Origin: Microbacterium sp. MYb45
GTDB lineage: Bacteria; Actinomycetota; Actinomycetes; Actinomycetales; Microbacteriaceae
Assembly (NCBI RefSeq): GCF_002979655.1
Contig: NZ_PCPG01000006.1
Coordinates: 1-64,000, forward strand
Direction: 5' to 3'
Length of the DNA stretch: 64,000 nucleotides
The stretch's first letter is position 1, and the number at the start of each line of letters is the position of its first letter. Below, in pieces: positions 32,081-40,557 of the stretch. The notes below the pieces were generated by a model. That model saw only the letters and a program-made list of their open reading frames with translations. It searched no databases and was not told the DNA's origin. A program made the translations under genes and the position numbers.

Positions 32081-32770
32081 GTGCGAACCATCCGCGATCT
32101 CGACACCGTTGAACTCATCCTCGACGCGCAGGGCCTGCTCGACTCCATCCGGGGTCCGCAGCGCGTGGTGGATGCCGGCACCCTGCGCGCCCTGCAGCAG
32201 TCGGGCAACTACGTCGTCGGCTTCTTCGACGGCGAGGGCGACGAGGAGCGCATGGTCGGCGCCTCCATCGCCTTCTTCGGCGAGCCCGCCCGACGTGCGA
32301 TGCACTCGCACATCACGGCGCTGCTGCCGGAGTACCGCGGGCGCGGCTGGGGTCGCGAGCTCAAGGAGCACCAGCGTCAGTGGGCGTTCTCGCGCGACGT
32401 CGGACGCATCACCTGGGTGTTCGACCCGCTCGTGGCGCGCAACGCGCACTTCTTCTTCTCGGTGCTGGGCGCCCGCGCCACCGGCTACTCCGTGAACCGC
32501 TACGGCATCTTCGGCGGCGGCGACGCGGGTGACGAGAGCGACCGGCTGGACGTCGAGTGGGCGCTCGCCGACATCGCCAAGCCCCCGGCCGACGACGCAG
32601 TGGTCGAGACCCTCGAGATCCCCGCCGACATCGAGGCGATGCGCGTCTCCGACCCGGCGGCCGCCCACGAGTGGCGTCTCCGACTGCGCGCGCAGATGGA
32701 GGGGCTGCTCGGCAGCGGCCTGACCATCGCCGGCTACGACAACGCGCGCGGCTACCTCTTCACCGCCTGA
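32081..32770 (+). CDS. GNAT-family acetyltransferase
   Basis: A 229-residue protein. The acetyl-CoA-binding motif A is LLPEYRGRGWGRELKEHQRQ, followed by ITWVFDPLVARNAHFFFSVLG, which resembles a group of two-part GNAT proteins. The C-terminal third (from about 150) is outside the core fold and has no motif I recognise. Start is GTG, the only start codon in frame before the fold begins. Divergent from the DHA2 exporter and convergent with the POT gene. Substrate unknown. Confidence 0.83.
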   Translation: MRTIRDLDTVELILDAQGLLDSIRGPQRVVDAGTLRALQQSGNYVVGFFDGEGDEERMVGASIAFFGEPARRAMHSHITALLPEYRGRGWGRELKEHQRQWAFSRDVGRITWVFDPLVARNAHFFFSVLGARATGYSVNRYGIFGGGDAGDESDRLDVEWALADIAKPPADDAVVETLEIPADIEAMRVSDPAAAHEWRLRLRAQMEGLLGSGLTIAGYDNARGYLFTA

Positions 32771-32803
32771 GCCGAGCCGCCGGATCGCCGATGCGGGACG
32801 CGC

Positions 32804-34273
32804 TCAGCGCACCCCGCGCATGAGCTTCAGCACGGGCTTGACGCTCAGCAGCAGCCCGATGCCGACGACGATGGCGATCCCCCCGAGGATCGAGAAGAAG
32901 GGCACCTCGTCGTCGGGGTTGTAGAACTGCACCAGCCAGCCGGAGATCGCCGTCCCCAGCGCGATCGACAGGAAGAACAGCGCGACCATCTGCGTGCGGA
33001 ACACGCCAGGTGCGAGCTTCGTGGCGGCCGACAGGCCGACCGGCGAGATGAGCAGCTCCGCCACCGTGAACACGAAGAGGATCCCGACGATCGCCAGCAG
33101 CGGCGTGGAGTTCTCCCCGCCGCCGGCGAACGGCAGGAAGAGCAGGAATGCCGACCCCATGATGATGGCCGCGAGCGCGAACTTCACCGGCGTCGATGGT
33201 TGACGCTTTCCGAGCTTGGTCCAGATCGCGGCGAAGACTCCGGACAGGATGATGATGAAGACCGGGTTGATCGACTGCACCCAGGAGACGGGCATCTCCC
33301 AGCCGAACAGGTTGCGGTTCAGACGCTGGTCGGAGTAGATCGTCAGCACCGTGAACTGCTGCTGATACAGCGACCAGAACGCGACGCTCGTGATGAACAG
33401 CGGCAGGAACGCCCACACCCGCGATCGTTCGGTCGCGTCGATGCGACGGCTGCCGAGGATCACGGAGAAGTAGGTGATCGCGGCGACGATCGTGACACCG
33501 ATCACCAGGGTGGCGAGGTTGTCGGGTCGGATCACGCCGGTGAGCACCAGGACGGCGATGAGCACGATCGCGGCGGCCGCGATGAGTCCGACCAGCGGAT
33601 AGCGGGACTTCGGGAGGGGGTTCGGCACCTCCCGCGCCGACGCGGGCAGCGCCTTGCGGCCGAACGAGTACTGGATGAGCCCGAGCGTCATCCCGATGGC
33701 CGCAAGTCCGAAGCCGTAGTGGAAGCCGAGCGAGGACTGCAGGATGCCGGTGAGGATCGGGCCCAGGAAAGCGCCGAGGTTGATGCCCAGGTAGAACAGC
33801 GAGAAGCCGGCATCCCGTCGCGGGTCGTCGGCGCTGTAGAGGCTGCCGACGACCGATGTGGCGTTCGCCTTGAGCCCGCCGGATCCCAGTGCCACGAGCA
33901 CGAGGCCGACGCCGACGCCGACCGCGCCCGGAAGAAGGGCGAGGGCGAGGTGCCCCGCCACGATCACCATCGCGCTGACGAACAGCACCCGCTCCGCGCC
34001 GAACAGGCGGTCGGCGAGCCAGGCCCCGAGGATCGTCGACAGGTAGACCGACCCTCCGTACGCGCCCACGATGCCGCCCGCGACCGCCTTGGGGATGCCG
34101 AGGCCACCCTCGGTCATCTCGAAGTACAGGTAGATGAGCAGGATGCCCTGCATGCCGTAGAAGCTGAACCGCTCCCACATCTCCACGCCGAAGATGTGCA
34201 CGAGCGCCCAGGGTTGGCCGAAGAAGCGGGTGTCTTCGTCGCGGGTCCGCCGAGTGCGCGCAGAAGTGCTCAT
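32804..34273 (-). CDS. POT/PTR2-family proton-dependent peptide transporter
   Basis: A 489-residue transporter with 12-14 membrane helices that imports di- and tripeptides with protons. The ExxER motif in helix 1 reads VEMWERFSFYGMQGILLIYL, and the later LGINLGAFLGPILTG is the PTR2 signature region. The N terminus is short and polar. It has a -10 hexamer 6 bases before the ATG and is divergent from the glycyl-tRNA synthetase gene. Confidence 0.93.
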   Translation of the reverse strand: MSTSARTRRTRDEDTRFFGQPWALVHIFGVEMWERFSFYGMQGILLIYLYFEMTEGGLGIPKAVAGGIVGAYGGSVYLSTILGAWLADRLFGAERVLFVSAMVIVAGHLALALLPGAVGVGVGLVLVALGSGGLKANATSVVGSLYSADDPRRDAGFSLFYLGINLGAFLGPILTGILQSSLGFHYGFGLAAIGMTLGLIQYSFGRKALPASAREVPNPLPKSRYPLVGLIAAAAIVLIAVLVLTGVIRPDNLATLVIGVTIVAAITYFSVILGSRRIDATERSRVWAFLPLFITSVAFWSLYQQQFTVLTIYSDQRLNRNLFGWEMPVSWVQSINPVFIIILSGVFAAIWTKLGKRQPSTPVKFALAAIIMGSAFLLFLPFAGGGENSTPLLAIVGILFVFTVAELLISPVGLSAATKLAPGVFRTQMVALFFLSIALGTAISGWLVQFYNPDDEVPFFSILGGIAIVVGIGLLLSVKPVLKLMRGVR

Positions 34274-34279
34274 CCCAGG

Positions 34280-34285
34280 ACGGTA
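34280..34285 (-). promoter_or_regulatory. -10 hexamer of the POT gene
   Basis: Reads TACCGT on the minus strand, 6 bases before ATG 34273. Confidence 0.5.
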
Positions 34286-34329
34286 CTCCGCGGTGGGCCG
34301 AGGGGCCAGGTCCCGCGCGGGACGACGGA

Positions 34330-34335
34330 TAGAAT
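34330..34335 (+). promoter_or_regulatory. -10 hexamer of glyS
   Basis: Reads TAGAAT, a close match to consensus. Predicted transcription start is near 34342, giving a leader of about 45 bases. Confidence 0.55.
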
Positions 34336-34341
34336 GAGGTG

Positions 34342-34355
34342 CCCGTGTTCACGGG
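34342..34355 (+). promoter_or_regulatory. 5'-terminal hairpin of the glyS mRNA
   Basis: CCCGTG-TT-CACGGG, a perfect inverted repeat beginning at the predicted first transcribed base. It is too short for a T-box element; a role in RNA stability is a guess. Confidence 0.4.
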
Positions 34356-34386
34356 TCTTCTCCCGCATCCGACCATTGGAGCCACC

Positions 34387-35772
34387 ATGGCCGAACAGTC
34401 CCGCCTCGACAAGGTCATCGCCCTCGCCCGCCACCGCGGGTTCGTGTTCCAAGCGGGTGAGATCTACGGCGGTTCTCGATCGGCCTGGGACTACGGGCCC
34501 CTCGGTACGGAGCTCAAGGAGAACATCCGCCGCCAGTGGTGGCAGACGTTCGTGCGCGGCCGCGGCGACATGGTCGGCCTCGATTCCAGCATCATCCTCC
34601 CCAAGCGCGTGTGGGAGGCGTCGGGTCACGTCGCCACGTTCACCGATCCGCTGGTCGAGTGCCTGCAGTGCCACAAGCGCTTCCGCGCCGACAACCTCAT
34701 CGAGGACTTCGAGGCGCGCAAGGGCCGCCAGGCCGAGAACGGTCTCGCCGACATCCCCTGCCCGAACTGCGGCACCAAGGGTCAGTACACCGAGCCGAAG
34801 GCTTTCTCCGGCCTGGTGAAGACCTATCTGGGTGTTGTCGACGACGAGTCGGGTCTGTACTTCCTGCGCCCCGAGACGGCGCAGGGCATCTTCGTGAACT
34901 TCTCGAACGTGCTCACCGCGAGCCGCAAGAAGCCGCCGTTCGGCATCGGCCAGGTCGGCAAGGCGTTCCGCAACGAGATCACCCCCGGCAACTTCATCTT
35001 CCGCACCCGCGAGTTCGAGCAGATGGAGATCGAGTTCTTCACGCCCCCGGCCGAGGCGCAGGAGTGGTTCGAGCACTGGGTCGAGGCCTGCTGGAACTGG
35101 TTCATCGACCTGGGCATCGACCCGGAGAACATGCGTCAGTTCGACGTGCCCGAAGACGACCGCGCGCACTACTCGGCCGGCACGATCGACGTCGAGTACA
35201 AGTTCGGGTTCGCGGGCAAGGAGTGGGGCGAGCTCATGGGCGTCGCCAACCGCACCGACTACGACCTCTCCAGCCACAGCGAGGCGTCCGGCCAGAGCCT
35301 GACGTACTTCGACCAGGCCACGGGCGAGCGCTACACCCCGTACGTGATCGAGCCGTCGTTCGGTCTCACCCGCGCCATGATGGCGTTCCTCGTCGACGCG
35401 TACCGCGAGGAGCAGGTGCCCAACGCCAAGGGCGGCACCGACGTGCGCACGGTGCTCAAGCTCGACCCGCGCCTCGCCCCGGTCAAGGCCGCCGTGCTGC
35501 CGCTGTCGCGCAACGAGAAGCTGTCGCCGCTCGCCCGCGAGGTCGCCGACACGCTCCGGAGCTCCTGGGCCGTCGACTTCGATGACGCGGGTGCGATCGG
35601 TCGCCGCTACCGTCGCCAGGACGAGATCGGCACCCCGTTCTGCGTCACGGTCGACTTCGACTCGCTCGACGACCGCGCCGTCACGGTGCGCGACCGCGAC
35701 ACCATGGCGCAGGAGCGCGTCTCGATCGACGAGCTGCACGCGTACCTCGCGGAGCGTCTGCGCGGCGCCTGA
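34387..35772 (+). CDS. glyS: Glycyl-tRNA synthetase (single-chain)
   Basis: A 461-residue class II aminoacyl-tRNA synthetase of the alpha2 type that charges tRNA-Gly. The N-terminal [20 protein letters not shown] is the family start. A zinc-like site is formed by CLQCHKR and CPNCGTKG. Class II motif 2 is [20 protein letters not shown], motif 3 lies in [18 protein letters not shown], and an anticodon-binding domain closes the protein. ATG at 34387 is chosen over an in-frame ATG at 34339 because the conserved protein begins at [11 protein letters not shown] strong terminator follows. Confidence 0.96.
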   Translation: MAEQSRLDKVIALARHRGFVFQAGEIYGGSRSAWDYGPLGTELKENIRRQWWQTFVRGRGDMVGLDSSIILPKRVWEASGHVATFTDPLVECLQCHKRFRADNLIEDFEARKGRQAENGLADIPCPNCGTKGQYTEPKAFSGLVKTYLGVVDDESGLYFLRPETAQGIFVNFSNVLTASRKKPPFGIGQVGKAFRNEITPGNFIFRTREFEQMEIEFFTPPAEAQEWFEHWVEACWNWFIDLGIDPENMRQFDVPEDDRAHYSAGTIDVEYKFGFAGKEWGELMGVANRTDYDLSSHSEASGQSLTYFDQATGERYTPYVIEPSFGLTRAMMAFLVDAYREEQVPNAKGGTDVRTVLKLDPRLAPVKAAVLPLSRNEKLSPLAREVADTLRSSWAVDFDDAGAIGRRYRRQDEIGTPFCVTVDFDSLDDRAVTVRDRDTMAQERVSIDELHAYLAERLRGA

Positions 35773-35787
35773 GGTTCCCGCGATCAA

Positions 35788-35818
35788 GACCCCGTCGGCC
35801 CGAGTGGCCGGCGGGGTC
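35788..35818. terminator. Bidirectional rho-independent terminator after glyS
   Basis: A 13-base-pair GC-rich stem (35788-35800 with 35806-35818, one G-T pair) and a CGAGT loop, followed by TTT. It lies between the convergent glyS and WYL-regulator genes. Confidence 0.85.
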
Positions 35819-35820
35819 TT

Positions 35821-36780
35821 TCATGCGCTCCCGGCGACCGCCCGCGCATACCGCTCGGAGAGCAGCTGCAGCCGCGGGAGCAGCTCGGGCGGGCTCTCGA
35901 CCGTGAAGTCCATCATCAGCATCCCGATGTAGGCGGCGACGGTGTCGAGGCTGTCCGCACCCGTGACGAGGATGCAGTGCTCGTCGTCGACCGGTTCGAC
36001 CACGCCGACCGCGGCATGGATCCGGTCGAGCACGGCCTCGGCGGGTGCGTCGATCCGCAGTCGGGCGTGCACCTTCCAGCCGCTCACCGCGATGGTCCGC
36101 ATCGCGAACGCCGTGTAGTCGCCCCCGGGGAGCGGCTGCGGATCGAAGCGGCGATGCGTCGGCATCCGCAGCTCCATCCAGTCGACGCGGTAGGTTCCCC
36201 ATTCGTCGGTCTGCGGATCGCGGGCCACGAGGTACCACCGCCGCACCCAGGTGAGCAGCCGGTACGGCTCGACCAGCACGGGCGCTCCGTCGTAGTCGAA
36301 GCGCAGCCATTCCCCGTTGCGGATCGCGCTCGCGATGGCCTGCAGCGACGCGGCGTCGACTTCGGGGTCCGGGGCATCCGTGTCGTTGTTCTCCGGTGCG
36401 CGCTCGACGCTCGATCGCAGGGCGTCGACCGTGGGGCGCAGGTGCGACGGCAGCACCTGTTCCAGCTTGGCGAGGGCTCTGGCGCTCGACTCCGCGATTC
36501 CGGCGATACCGGCCGCCGCGCGGAGTCCGACGGTGACGGCCACCGCCTCCTCGTCGTCGAGCAGCAGGGGCGGCAGCTTTCCTCCTGCACCGAGCCGGTA
36601 GCCGCCGACGGACCCTCGCGTGGCGTCGACGGGATAGCCGAGGTCACGCAGTCGCTCGACGTCGTGTCGGACAGTGCGCGCCGAGACGCCGAGACGCGAC
36701 GCGAGGTCGCTTCCGGAGCGCTCCGGACCGGTCTGCAAGAGCGCCAGCAACGCGAGCAGACGAGCGGTCGGGTCGGCCAT
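35821..36780 (-). CDS. WYL-domain transcriptional regulator
   Basis: A 319-residue regulator. An N-terminal helix-turn-helix (LASRLGVSARTVRHDVERLR) is followed by a winged segment RGSVGGYRLGAGG. The WYL domain (about 140-225) contains NGEWLRFDYDGAPVLVEPYR and RRWYLVARDPQTDEWGTYRV. A C-terminal WCX domain follows. Such proteins respond to ligands or nucleic acids and often control an adjacent gene. GAGGAG lies 5 bases before the ATG. It is divergent from the epoxide hydrolase, with an inverted repeat between them. Confidence 0.9.
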   Translation of the reverse strand: MADPTARLLALLALLQTGPERSGSDLASRLGVSARTVRHDVERLRDLGYPVDATRGSVGGYRLGAGGKLPPLLLDDEEAVAVTVGLRAAAGIAGIAESSARALAKLEQVLPSHLRPTVDALRSSVERAPENNDTDAPDPEVDAASLQAIASAIRNGEWLRFDYDGAPVLVEPYRLLTWVRRWYLVARDPQTDEWGTYRVDWMELRMPTHRRFDPQPLPGGDYTAFAMRTIAVSGWKVHARLRIDAPAEAVLDRIHAAVGVVEPVDDEHCILVTGADSLDTVAAYIGMLMMDFTVESPPELLPRLQLLSERYARAVAGSA

Positions 36781-36806
36781 CGGAACTCCTCGAAAGTGAT
36801 CTGTTT

Positions 36807-36829
36807 ATTAGGAACGAATCCAACCTAAT
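36807..36829. promoter_or_regulatory. Inverted repeat, candidate operator of the WYL regulator
   Basis: ATTAGG and CCTAAT arms separated by 11 bases, centred in the 68-base divergent region. Position fits control of both the regulator and the epoxide hydrolase. Confidence 0.5.
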
Positions 36830-36848
36830 GCCCTTCTACCTTCGAGAT

Positions 36849-37997
36849 ATGGAAAACACGACGCTCGCCTTCCGCCCCTTCACCGTCTCGGTCTCCGCCA
36901 CCGAGGTCGCCGATCTCCAGGATCGCCTCGCCCGCACCCGTCTTCCGCAGCCGTCGCCGACGGACGACTGGGATGCCGGCACCCCCAACTCCTACCTGCG
37001 CGAGGCCGTCGCCGCCTGGCGAGACTTCGACTGGGCTGCGGCCCAGGAGCGGATCAACGCGGTCCCGCACTTCACCACCGAGATCGACGGCCAGACCATC
37101 CACTTCCTCCACGTGCGCTCGGCTCACGAGGGTGCGACTCCGCTGCTCCTCGCGCACACCTACCCCGGTTCGTCGGTCGACTACCTCGACCTGATCGACC
37201 GGCTCGTCGACCCGGTGGCTCACGGCGGCCGTGCCGAAGACGCCTTCGACGTCGTGATCCCGGATGCTCCGGGCTACGGGTTCTCGCAGCCTCTGGCCTC
37301 GACGGGCTGGACGGTCGGTCGGGTCGCCGCGGCGTACGACCGCCTCATGCGCGGGCTCGGCTACGACAGCTACGGCATCCACGGCTCCGACAACGGCGCG
37401 ATGGTGGCCCGTGAGCTGGGTCTGCTCGAGCCCGCAGGCTTCCTCGGACTCCACGTGCTGCAGCTGTTCTCGTTCCCCTCCGGCGACCCGGCGGAGTTCG
37501 AGAAGCTGGAGCCCGCGGACTACGCCGGCCTCGAGCACATGCAGTGGTTCCAGTCCGTCGGCGGGTACAACACGATGAACGCCTCGCGCCCGCAGACCGT
37601 GTCGGTGGGGCTCAGCGACTCCCCGGTCGGGCTGCTCGCCTACAGCGAGCTGTTCAACTCGTTCGGCAACGGCACGTCGCTCGTGCCGCTCGAGAAGATC
37701 CTGCTCGAGGTCAGCGTGAACTGGTTCGCGAACGCGGCCTCGGGCATGAGCCGCAGCTACCTGGAGAACGCCAGGGCGGATGCCGCGGCAGAGGGCGCCG
37801 AGCCGCGGATCAATGCCGCACGGACCGGGGTCGCCGTGTTCGCGGACGACTTCCAGACGATCCGGGTCTTCGCCGAGCGCGACAACACGAACATCGTGCA
37901 CTGGAGCCGCTTCGACGAGGGCGGACACTTCGCCGCCCTGGAGCGTCCGGACCTGCTGGCCGACGACATCCGCGCATTCTTCGCCACGCAGTCCTGA
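36849..37997 (+). CDS. Epoxide hydrolase-type alpha/beta hydrolase
   Basis: A 382-residue protein with the N-terminal EHN region (ATEVADLQDRLARTRLPQPS) of microsomal-type epoxide hydrolases, then an alpha/beta hydrolase core. The oxyanion motif is LLAHTYPGSSVDYLDL. The nucleophile Asp is in IHGSDNGAMVAREL, and the catalytic His is in FDEGGHFAALERPDLLADDI. These enzymes open epoxides with water. The ATG at 36849 is preferred over ATG 36828, because the latter overlaps the inverted repeat; neither has a strong Shine-Dalgarno site. Likely controlled by the divergent WYL regulator. Confidence 0.88.
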   Translation: MENTTLAFRPFTVSVSATEVADLQDRLARTRLPQPSPTDDWDAGTPNSYLREAVAAWRDFDWAAAQERINAVPHFTTEIDGQTIHFLHVRSAHEGATPLLLAHTYPGSSVDYLDLIDRLVDPVAHGGRAEDAFDVVIPDAPGYGFSQPLASTGWTVGRVAAAYDRLMRGLGYDSYGIHGSDNGAMVARELGLLEPAGFLGLHVLQLFSFPSGDPAEFEKLEPADYAGLEHMQWFQSVGGYNTMNASRPQTVSVGLSDSPVGLLAYSELFNSFGNGTSLVPLEKILLEVSVNWFANAASGMSRSYLENARADAAAEGAEPRINAARTGVAVFADDFQTIRVFAERDNTNIVHWSRFDEGGHFAALERPDLLADDIRAFFATQS

Positions 37998-38010
37998 TCC
38001 CGCACACTGA

Positions 38011-38045
38011 AGACCCGTCCGTGCCGCTGCCGCACGGGCGGGTCT
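38011..38045. terminator. Stem-loop terminator after the epoxide hydrolase
   Basis: A 14-base-pair stem (38011-38024 with 38032-38045, one G-T pair) and a 7-base loop. No clear T-run follows on either strand. It lies between convergent genes. Confidence 0.75.
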
Positions 38046-38051
38046 CGCGTG

Positions 38052-38477
38052 TCAACCGGTGACGGTGAGCTGCACCTCGGGGGTGCCGCCAGCTTCGACC
38101 CACGCGAGCGAGCGTTCGAGGATGCCGCGCAGCACGTCGAGGTCGACCTGCTCCAGGTCCTTGATGTACAGGCATCCGACGCCGGTCGTATGCGGGCCGA
38201 GCTCGGCGAGAGCCTCGGAGTGGGCACCGACGCCGTCGAAGAGGTAGATCGTGGTCGCGGCCTTGCGGGGTGCGAAGCCGAGCAGTCCGCTGTCGCCCTC
38301 GGTGCCGGTCGGGTAGCGGTAGTGGCACGAACCGAAGCCGATGATCGTGCCCCAGGTCTGCGGTTCGCGTCCGGTGATCTCCTGCATGAGTGCGGTCAGC
38401 GTCTCGGCGTCCCGGCGTCGGACGGCGGGGGAGGAGCGGGCGATGAGTCCCGCGACATCATCGCCCGTGGGCTTCAC
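38052..38477 (-). CDS. DUF1801-family protein
   Basis: A 141-residue protein with the DUF1801 (YdhG-like) domain. Typical segments are LTALMQEITGREPQTWGTII, GFAPRKAATTIYLF and YIKDLEQVDLDVLRGILERS. The activity of the family is unknown. Its ATG overlaps the stop of the HhH-GPD gene by four bases, so it is the second gene of a two-gene unit with a DNA repair protein. Confidence 0.85.
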   Translation of the reverse strand: MKPTGDDVAGLIARSSPAVRRRDAETLTALMQEITGREPQTWGTIIGFGSCHYRYPTGTEGDSGLLGFAPRKAATTIYLFDGVGAHSEALAELGPHTTGVGCLYIKDLEQVDLDVLRGILERSLAWVEAGGTPEVQLTVTG

Positions 38478-39046
38478 TTCGGAGCCTTCGCCGCGGCCTT
38501 CATGGCCTTCTTGTGCTCGCGCACCTTCGTGAGCGACTCGGGCGAGACGATGTCGGCGACGCTGCGGTACGAGCCGTCTTCGCCGTATGCACCTGCGGCC
38601 TCGCGCCAGCCCTCGCCCGTGAAGCCGTACTGCTTGCCCAGCAGAGCCAGGAAGATCTTCGCCTTCTGCTCGCCGAATCCGGGAAGGGCTTTCAGGCGCT
38701 TCAGCACCTCGGGCCCGTCCGGGTCGCCCTCGGTCCAGAGGGCGGCGGCGTCGCCGTCCCAGTCATCGACGAGCGTCTGGCACAGCGTCTGCACGCGCGT
38801 CGCCATCGACCCGGGGAAGCGGTGCACGGCGGGCGTCTGCTTGAACGCCTCGAGGAACTCGTCCGGTGCCATGTGCGCGATGGTCGCGGCATCCGCCGCT
38901 CCGGTGCGCTGCTCGATCTTGAGCGGACCGGCGAACGCGGTCTCCATGGGGACCTGCTGATCCAGCAGCATCCCCACCAGCAGGGCGAGCGGATTGTCGG
39001 TCAGCAGCTCGTCGGCGGCGGTGTCTCCGGTGATGTGAAGGGCCAT
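38474..39046 (-). CDS. HhH-GPD-type base-excision DNA repair protein
   Basis: A 190-residue protein of the helix-hairpin-helix DNA glycosylase superfamily. The N-terminal NPLALLVGMLLDQQVPMETA is typical of the compact actinobacterial branch. The hairpin is LKALPGFGEQKAKIFLALLG. I do not see an iron-sulfur cluster motif, and the catalytic residue cannot be assigned with certainty, so the damaged base it removes is unknown. ATG at 39046 is preferred over a start 12 codons upstream because a -10-like hexamer lies 6 bases before it. Confidence 0.85.
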   Translation of the reverse strand: MALHITGDTAADELLTDNPLALLVGMLLDQQVPMETAFAGPLKIEQRTGAADAATIAHMAPDEFLEAFKQTPAVHRFPGSMATRVQTLCQTLVDDWDGDAAALWTEGDPDGPEVLKRLKALPGFGEQKAKIFLALLGKQYGFTGEGWREAAGAYGEDGSYRSVADIVSPESLTKVREHKKAMKAAAKAPK

Positions 39047-39052
39047 GCCTCC

Positions 39053-39058
39053 AGTGTC
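39053..39058 (-). promoter_or_regulatory. Possible -10 hexamer of the HhH-GPD gene
   Basis: Reads GACACT on the minus strand, 6 bases before ATG 39046. Confidence 0.35.
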
Positions 39059-39095
39059 GCACCCTGCGGTCGAGGCACGCATCGATCGGCTGATC

Positions 39096-39151
39096 GCGCG
39101 TGCTTCGGCCGTATGGGCGCGAAACGGCCGAGGGAAGTGCAGAAGGCCGAA
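39096..39151. repeat. Dispersed intergenic repeat, copy B
   Basis: Layout TTCGGCC (39104-39110), 15 bases, GGCCGAG (39126-39132), 12 bases, GGCCGAA (39145-39151), in the gap between hemA and the HhH-GPD gene. It matches copy A at 26942-26997 box for box. Confidence 0.7.
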
Positions 39152-39168
39152 GGGAGCGCGAGCGCGGG

Positions 39169-40470
39169 TCAGGCGGTGGCTGCGTTGTCCGCGGCAGACG
39201 CGTCGGCCTCGGGCGCGATGCCGTACAGGGCGGCGAGCGCCGCGGTGAACTCGTCGGCGCGGCCGGCGGCGGCGAGCTCGTGAGCGCGCACGGTCGGCGT
39301 GTGCAGGAGTACGCCCGAGAGGTGACGCAGAGCCTGTTCCACCTTGCCGTCCTCATCGCCGCGGGCACGGGCACGGTCGATCTCGCGCTCGAGCAGCTCG
39401 AAGATGTGCGAGCGGAGTGCCACGACCGACGGGGTCACGCTCTGGCGGGAACCCACCACATGGAAGGTCTCCGCGGCCTCACGGACGACGCTGCGTGCGG
39501 CATCCGTCGCCTGCAGCTCTTCGAGCGGCGCGTGCAGGCGGATGGTCTCGAGGTCGAGCAGGGCGACACCCTCGAGGGCGGCGACGGCGGGGTCGACGTT
39601 GCGCGGCATGCCGAGGTCGACCACGAGCCGACTGTGGGCGCCGACCGGGCAGCCCGCGGCGACGGCGGCGACCGGGAGCTGCAGGTGCTCCGGGCCGAGA
39701 ACGGGCTCCGTCGCCGTGGTGCAGGTGATCAGCAGGCTCGAGTGCGCGGCGGTGCGGGCGTACTCGTCGGCGGCGACCGGACGGATGCCGTGCTTCGCGG
39801 CGAACACCGCAGCGCGGCCGGAGGGGGAGTACACCGAGATGTCGACGGCGCCGCGCTCGCGGAGCGTGGCGAGGGTGACCGCCGCGTAGGCGCCGGTGCC
39901 GACCAGCAGCACCCGCTCGGCGGACCAATCCGCGATGCGGCTGTCGGCCAGCTCGAGAGCGAGGCGCACGAGCGAGCGGCCGGCGCGGCCGAGGGCGGTG
40001 ACGTTCTTGACCTTGCGCTGCGCCTGGCTGGCGCGCTGGAAGAGGCGCTCGAGCTCGGGCGAGGTGGTGCCGTCCTTGCGGGCGGACTTCAGAGCGCGGC
40101 GCACCTGACCGGCGATCTCACCCTCGCCGGAGACGACGGATTCGAGACCGGAGGCGACTGAGAAGAGGTGCTCGGCGACGCGGCGGCCCGAGTGCACGGT
40201 GTAGGCGCCGTCGAGTTCGGTGGCGGGGATGCCGGTGGCGGATTCGACCGCCTCGATGACCGCTTCGACCCCGATGGCGCCGGCCGCGGTGAGCGGTTCG
40301 TCCATTTCCACGTACGCCTCGAACCGGTTGCACGTCGCGAGGACCACGGCACCCTGCACGCACGGCGTCATACCCACGATGGTGGGAGCGACGTCGTCGG
40401 GGGTGCGGCTCAGGCGTTCGAGCAATTCGAAGGAGGCGGTCTTGTGACTCGCCGTCACACACAGCAGCAC
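39169..40470 (-). CDS. hemA: Glutamyl-tRNA reductase
   Basis: A 433-residue NADPH enzyme that reduces glutamyl-tRNA to glutamate-1-semialdehyde, the first step of the C5 haem route. Key blocks are [17 protein letters not shown] at the N terminus, the catalytic Cys in [28 protein letters not shown], and [20 protein letters not shown] of the NADPH domain. GTG at 40470 is chosen because the family starts [10 protein letters not shown] and a TACAAT hexamer lies 6 bases upstream; the open frame further upstream is a shadow of hemE. It is divergent from hemE. The C-terminal Ala/Asp-rich tail is not conserved in the family. Confidence 0.95.
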   Translation of the reverse strand: MLLCVTASHKTASFELLERLSRTPDDVAPTIVGMTPCVQGAVVLATCNRFEAYVEMDEPLTAAGAIGVEAVIEAVESATGIPATELDGAYTVHSGRRVAEHLFSVASGLESVVSGEGEIAGQVRRALKSARKDGTTSPELERLFQRASQAQRKVKNVTALGRAGRSLVRLALELADSRIADWSAERVLLVGTGAYAAVTLATLRERGAVDISVYSPSGRAAVFAAKHGIRPVAADEYARTAAHSSLLITCTTATEPVLGPEHLQLPVAAVAAGCPVGAHSRLVVDLGMPRNVDPAVAALEGVALLDLETIRLHAPLEELQATDAARSVVREAAETFHVVGSRQSVTPSVVALRSHIFELLEREIDRARARGDEDGKVEQALRHLSGVLLHTPTVRAHELAAAGRADEFTAALAALYGIAPEADASAADNAATA

Positions 40471-40476
40471 AGATCG

Positions 40477-40482
40477 ATTGTA
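40477..40482 (-). promoter_or_regulatory. -10 hexamer of hemA
   Basis: Reads TACAAT on the minus strand, the best -10 match in the window, 6 bases before GTG 40470. Confidence 0.6.
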
Positions 40483-40557
40483 CCGGAGAGCGTGGCGACC
40501 GAGATTCGACCGGGCGAACTCGGCGGCCGCATAAGGGCGGAATGGGAGGATGGGGGC

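Noticed and set aside
34336..34386. T-box riboswitch before glyS
   Set aside because: The leader is only about 45 bases and has one 6-base-pair hairpin; no T-box sequence or specifier loop fits.
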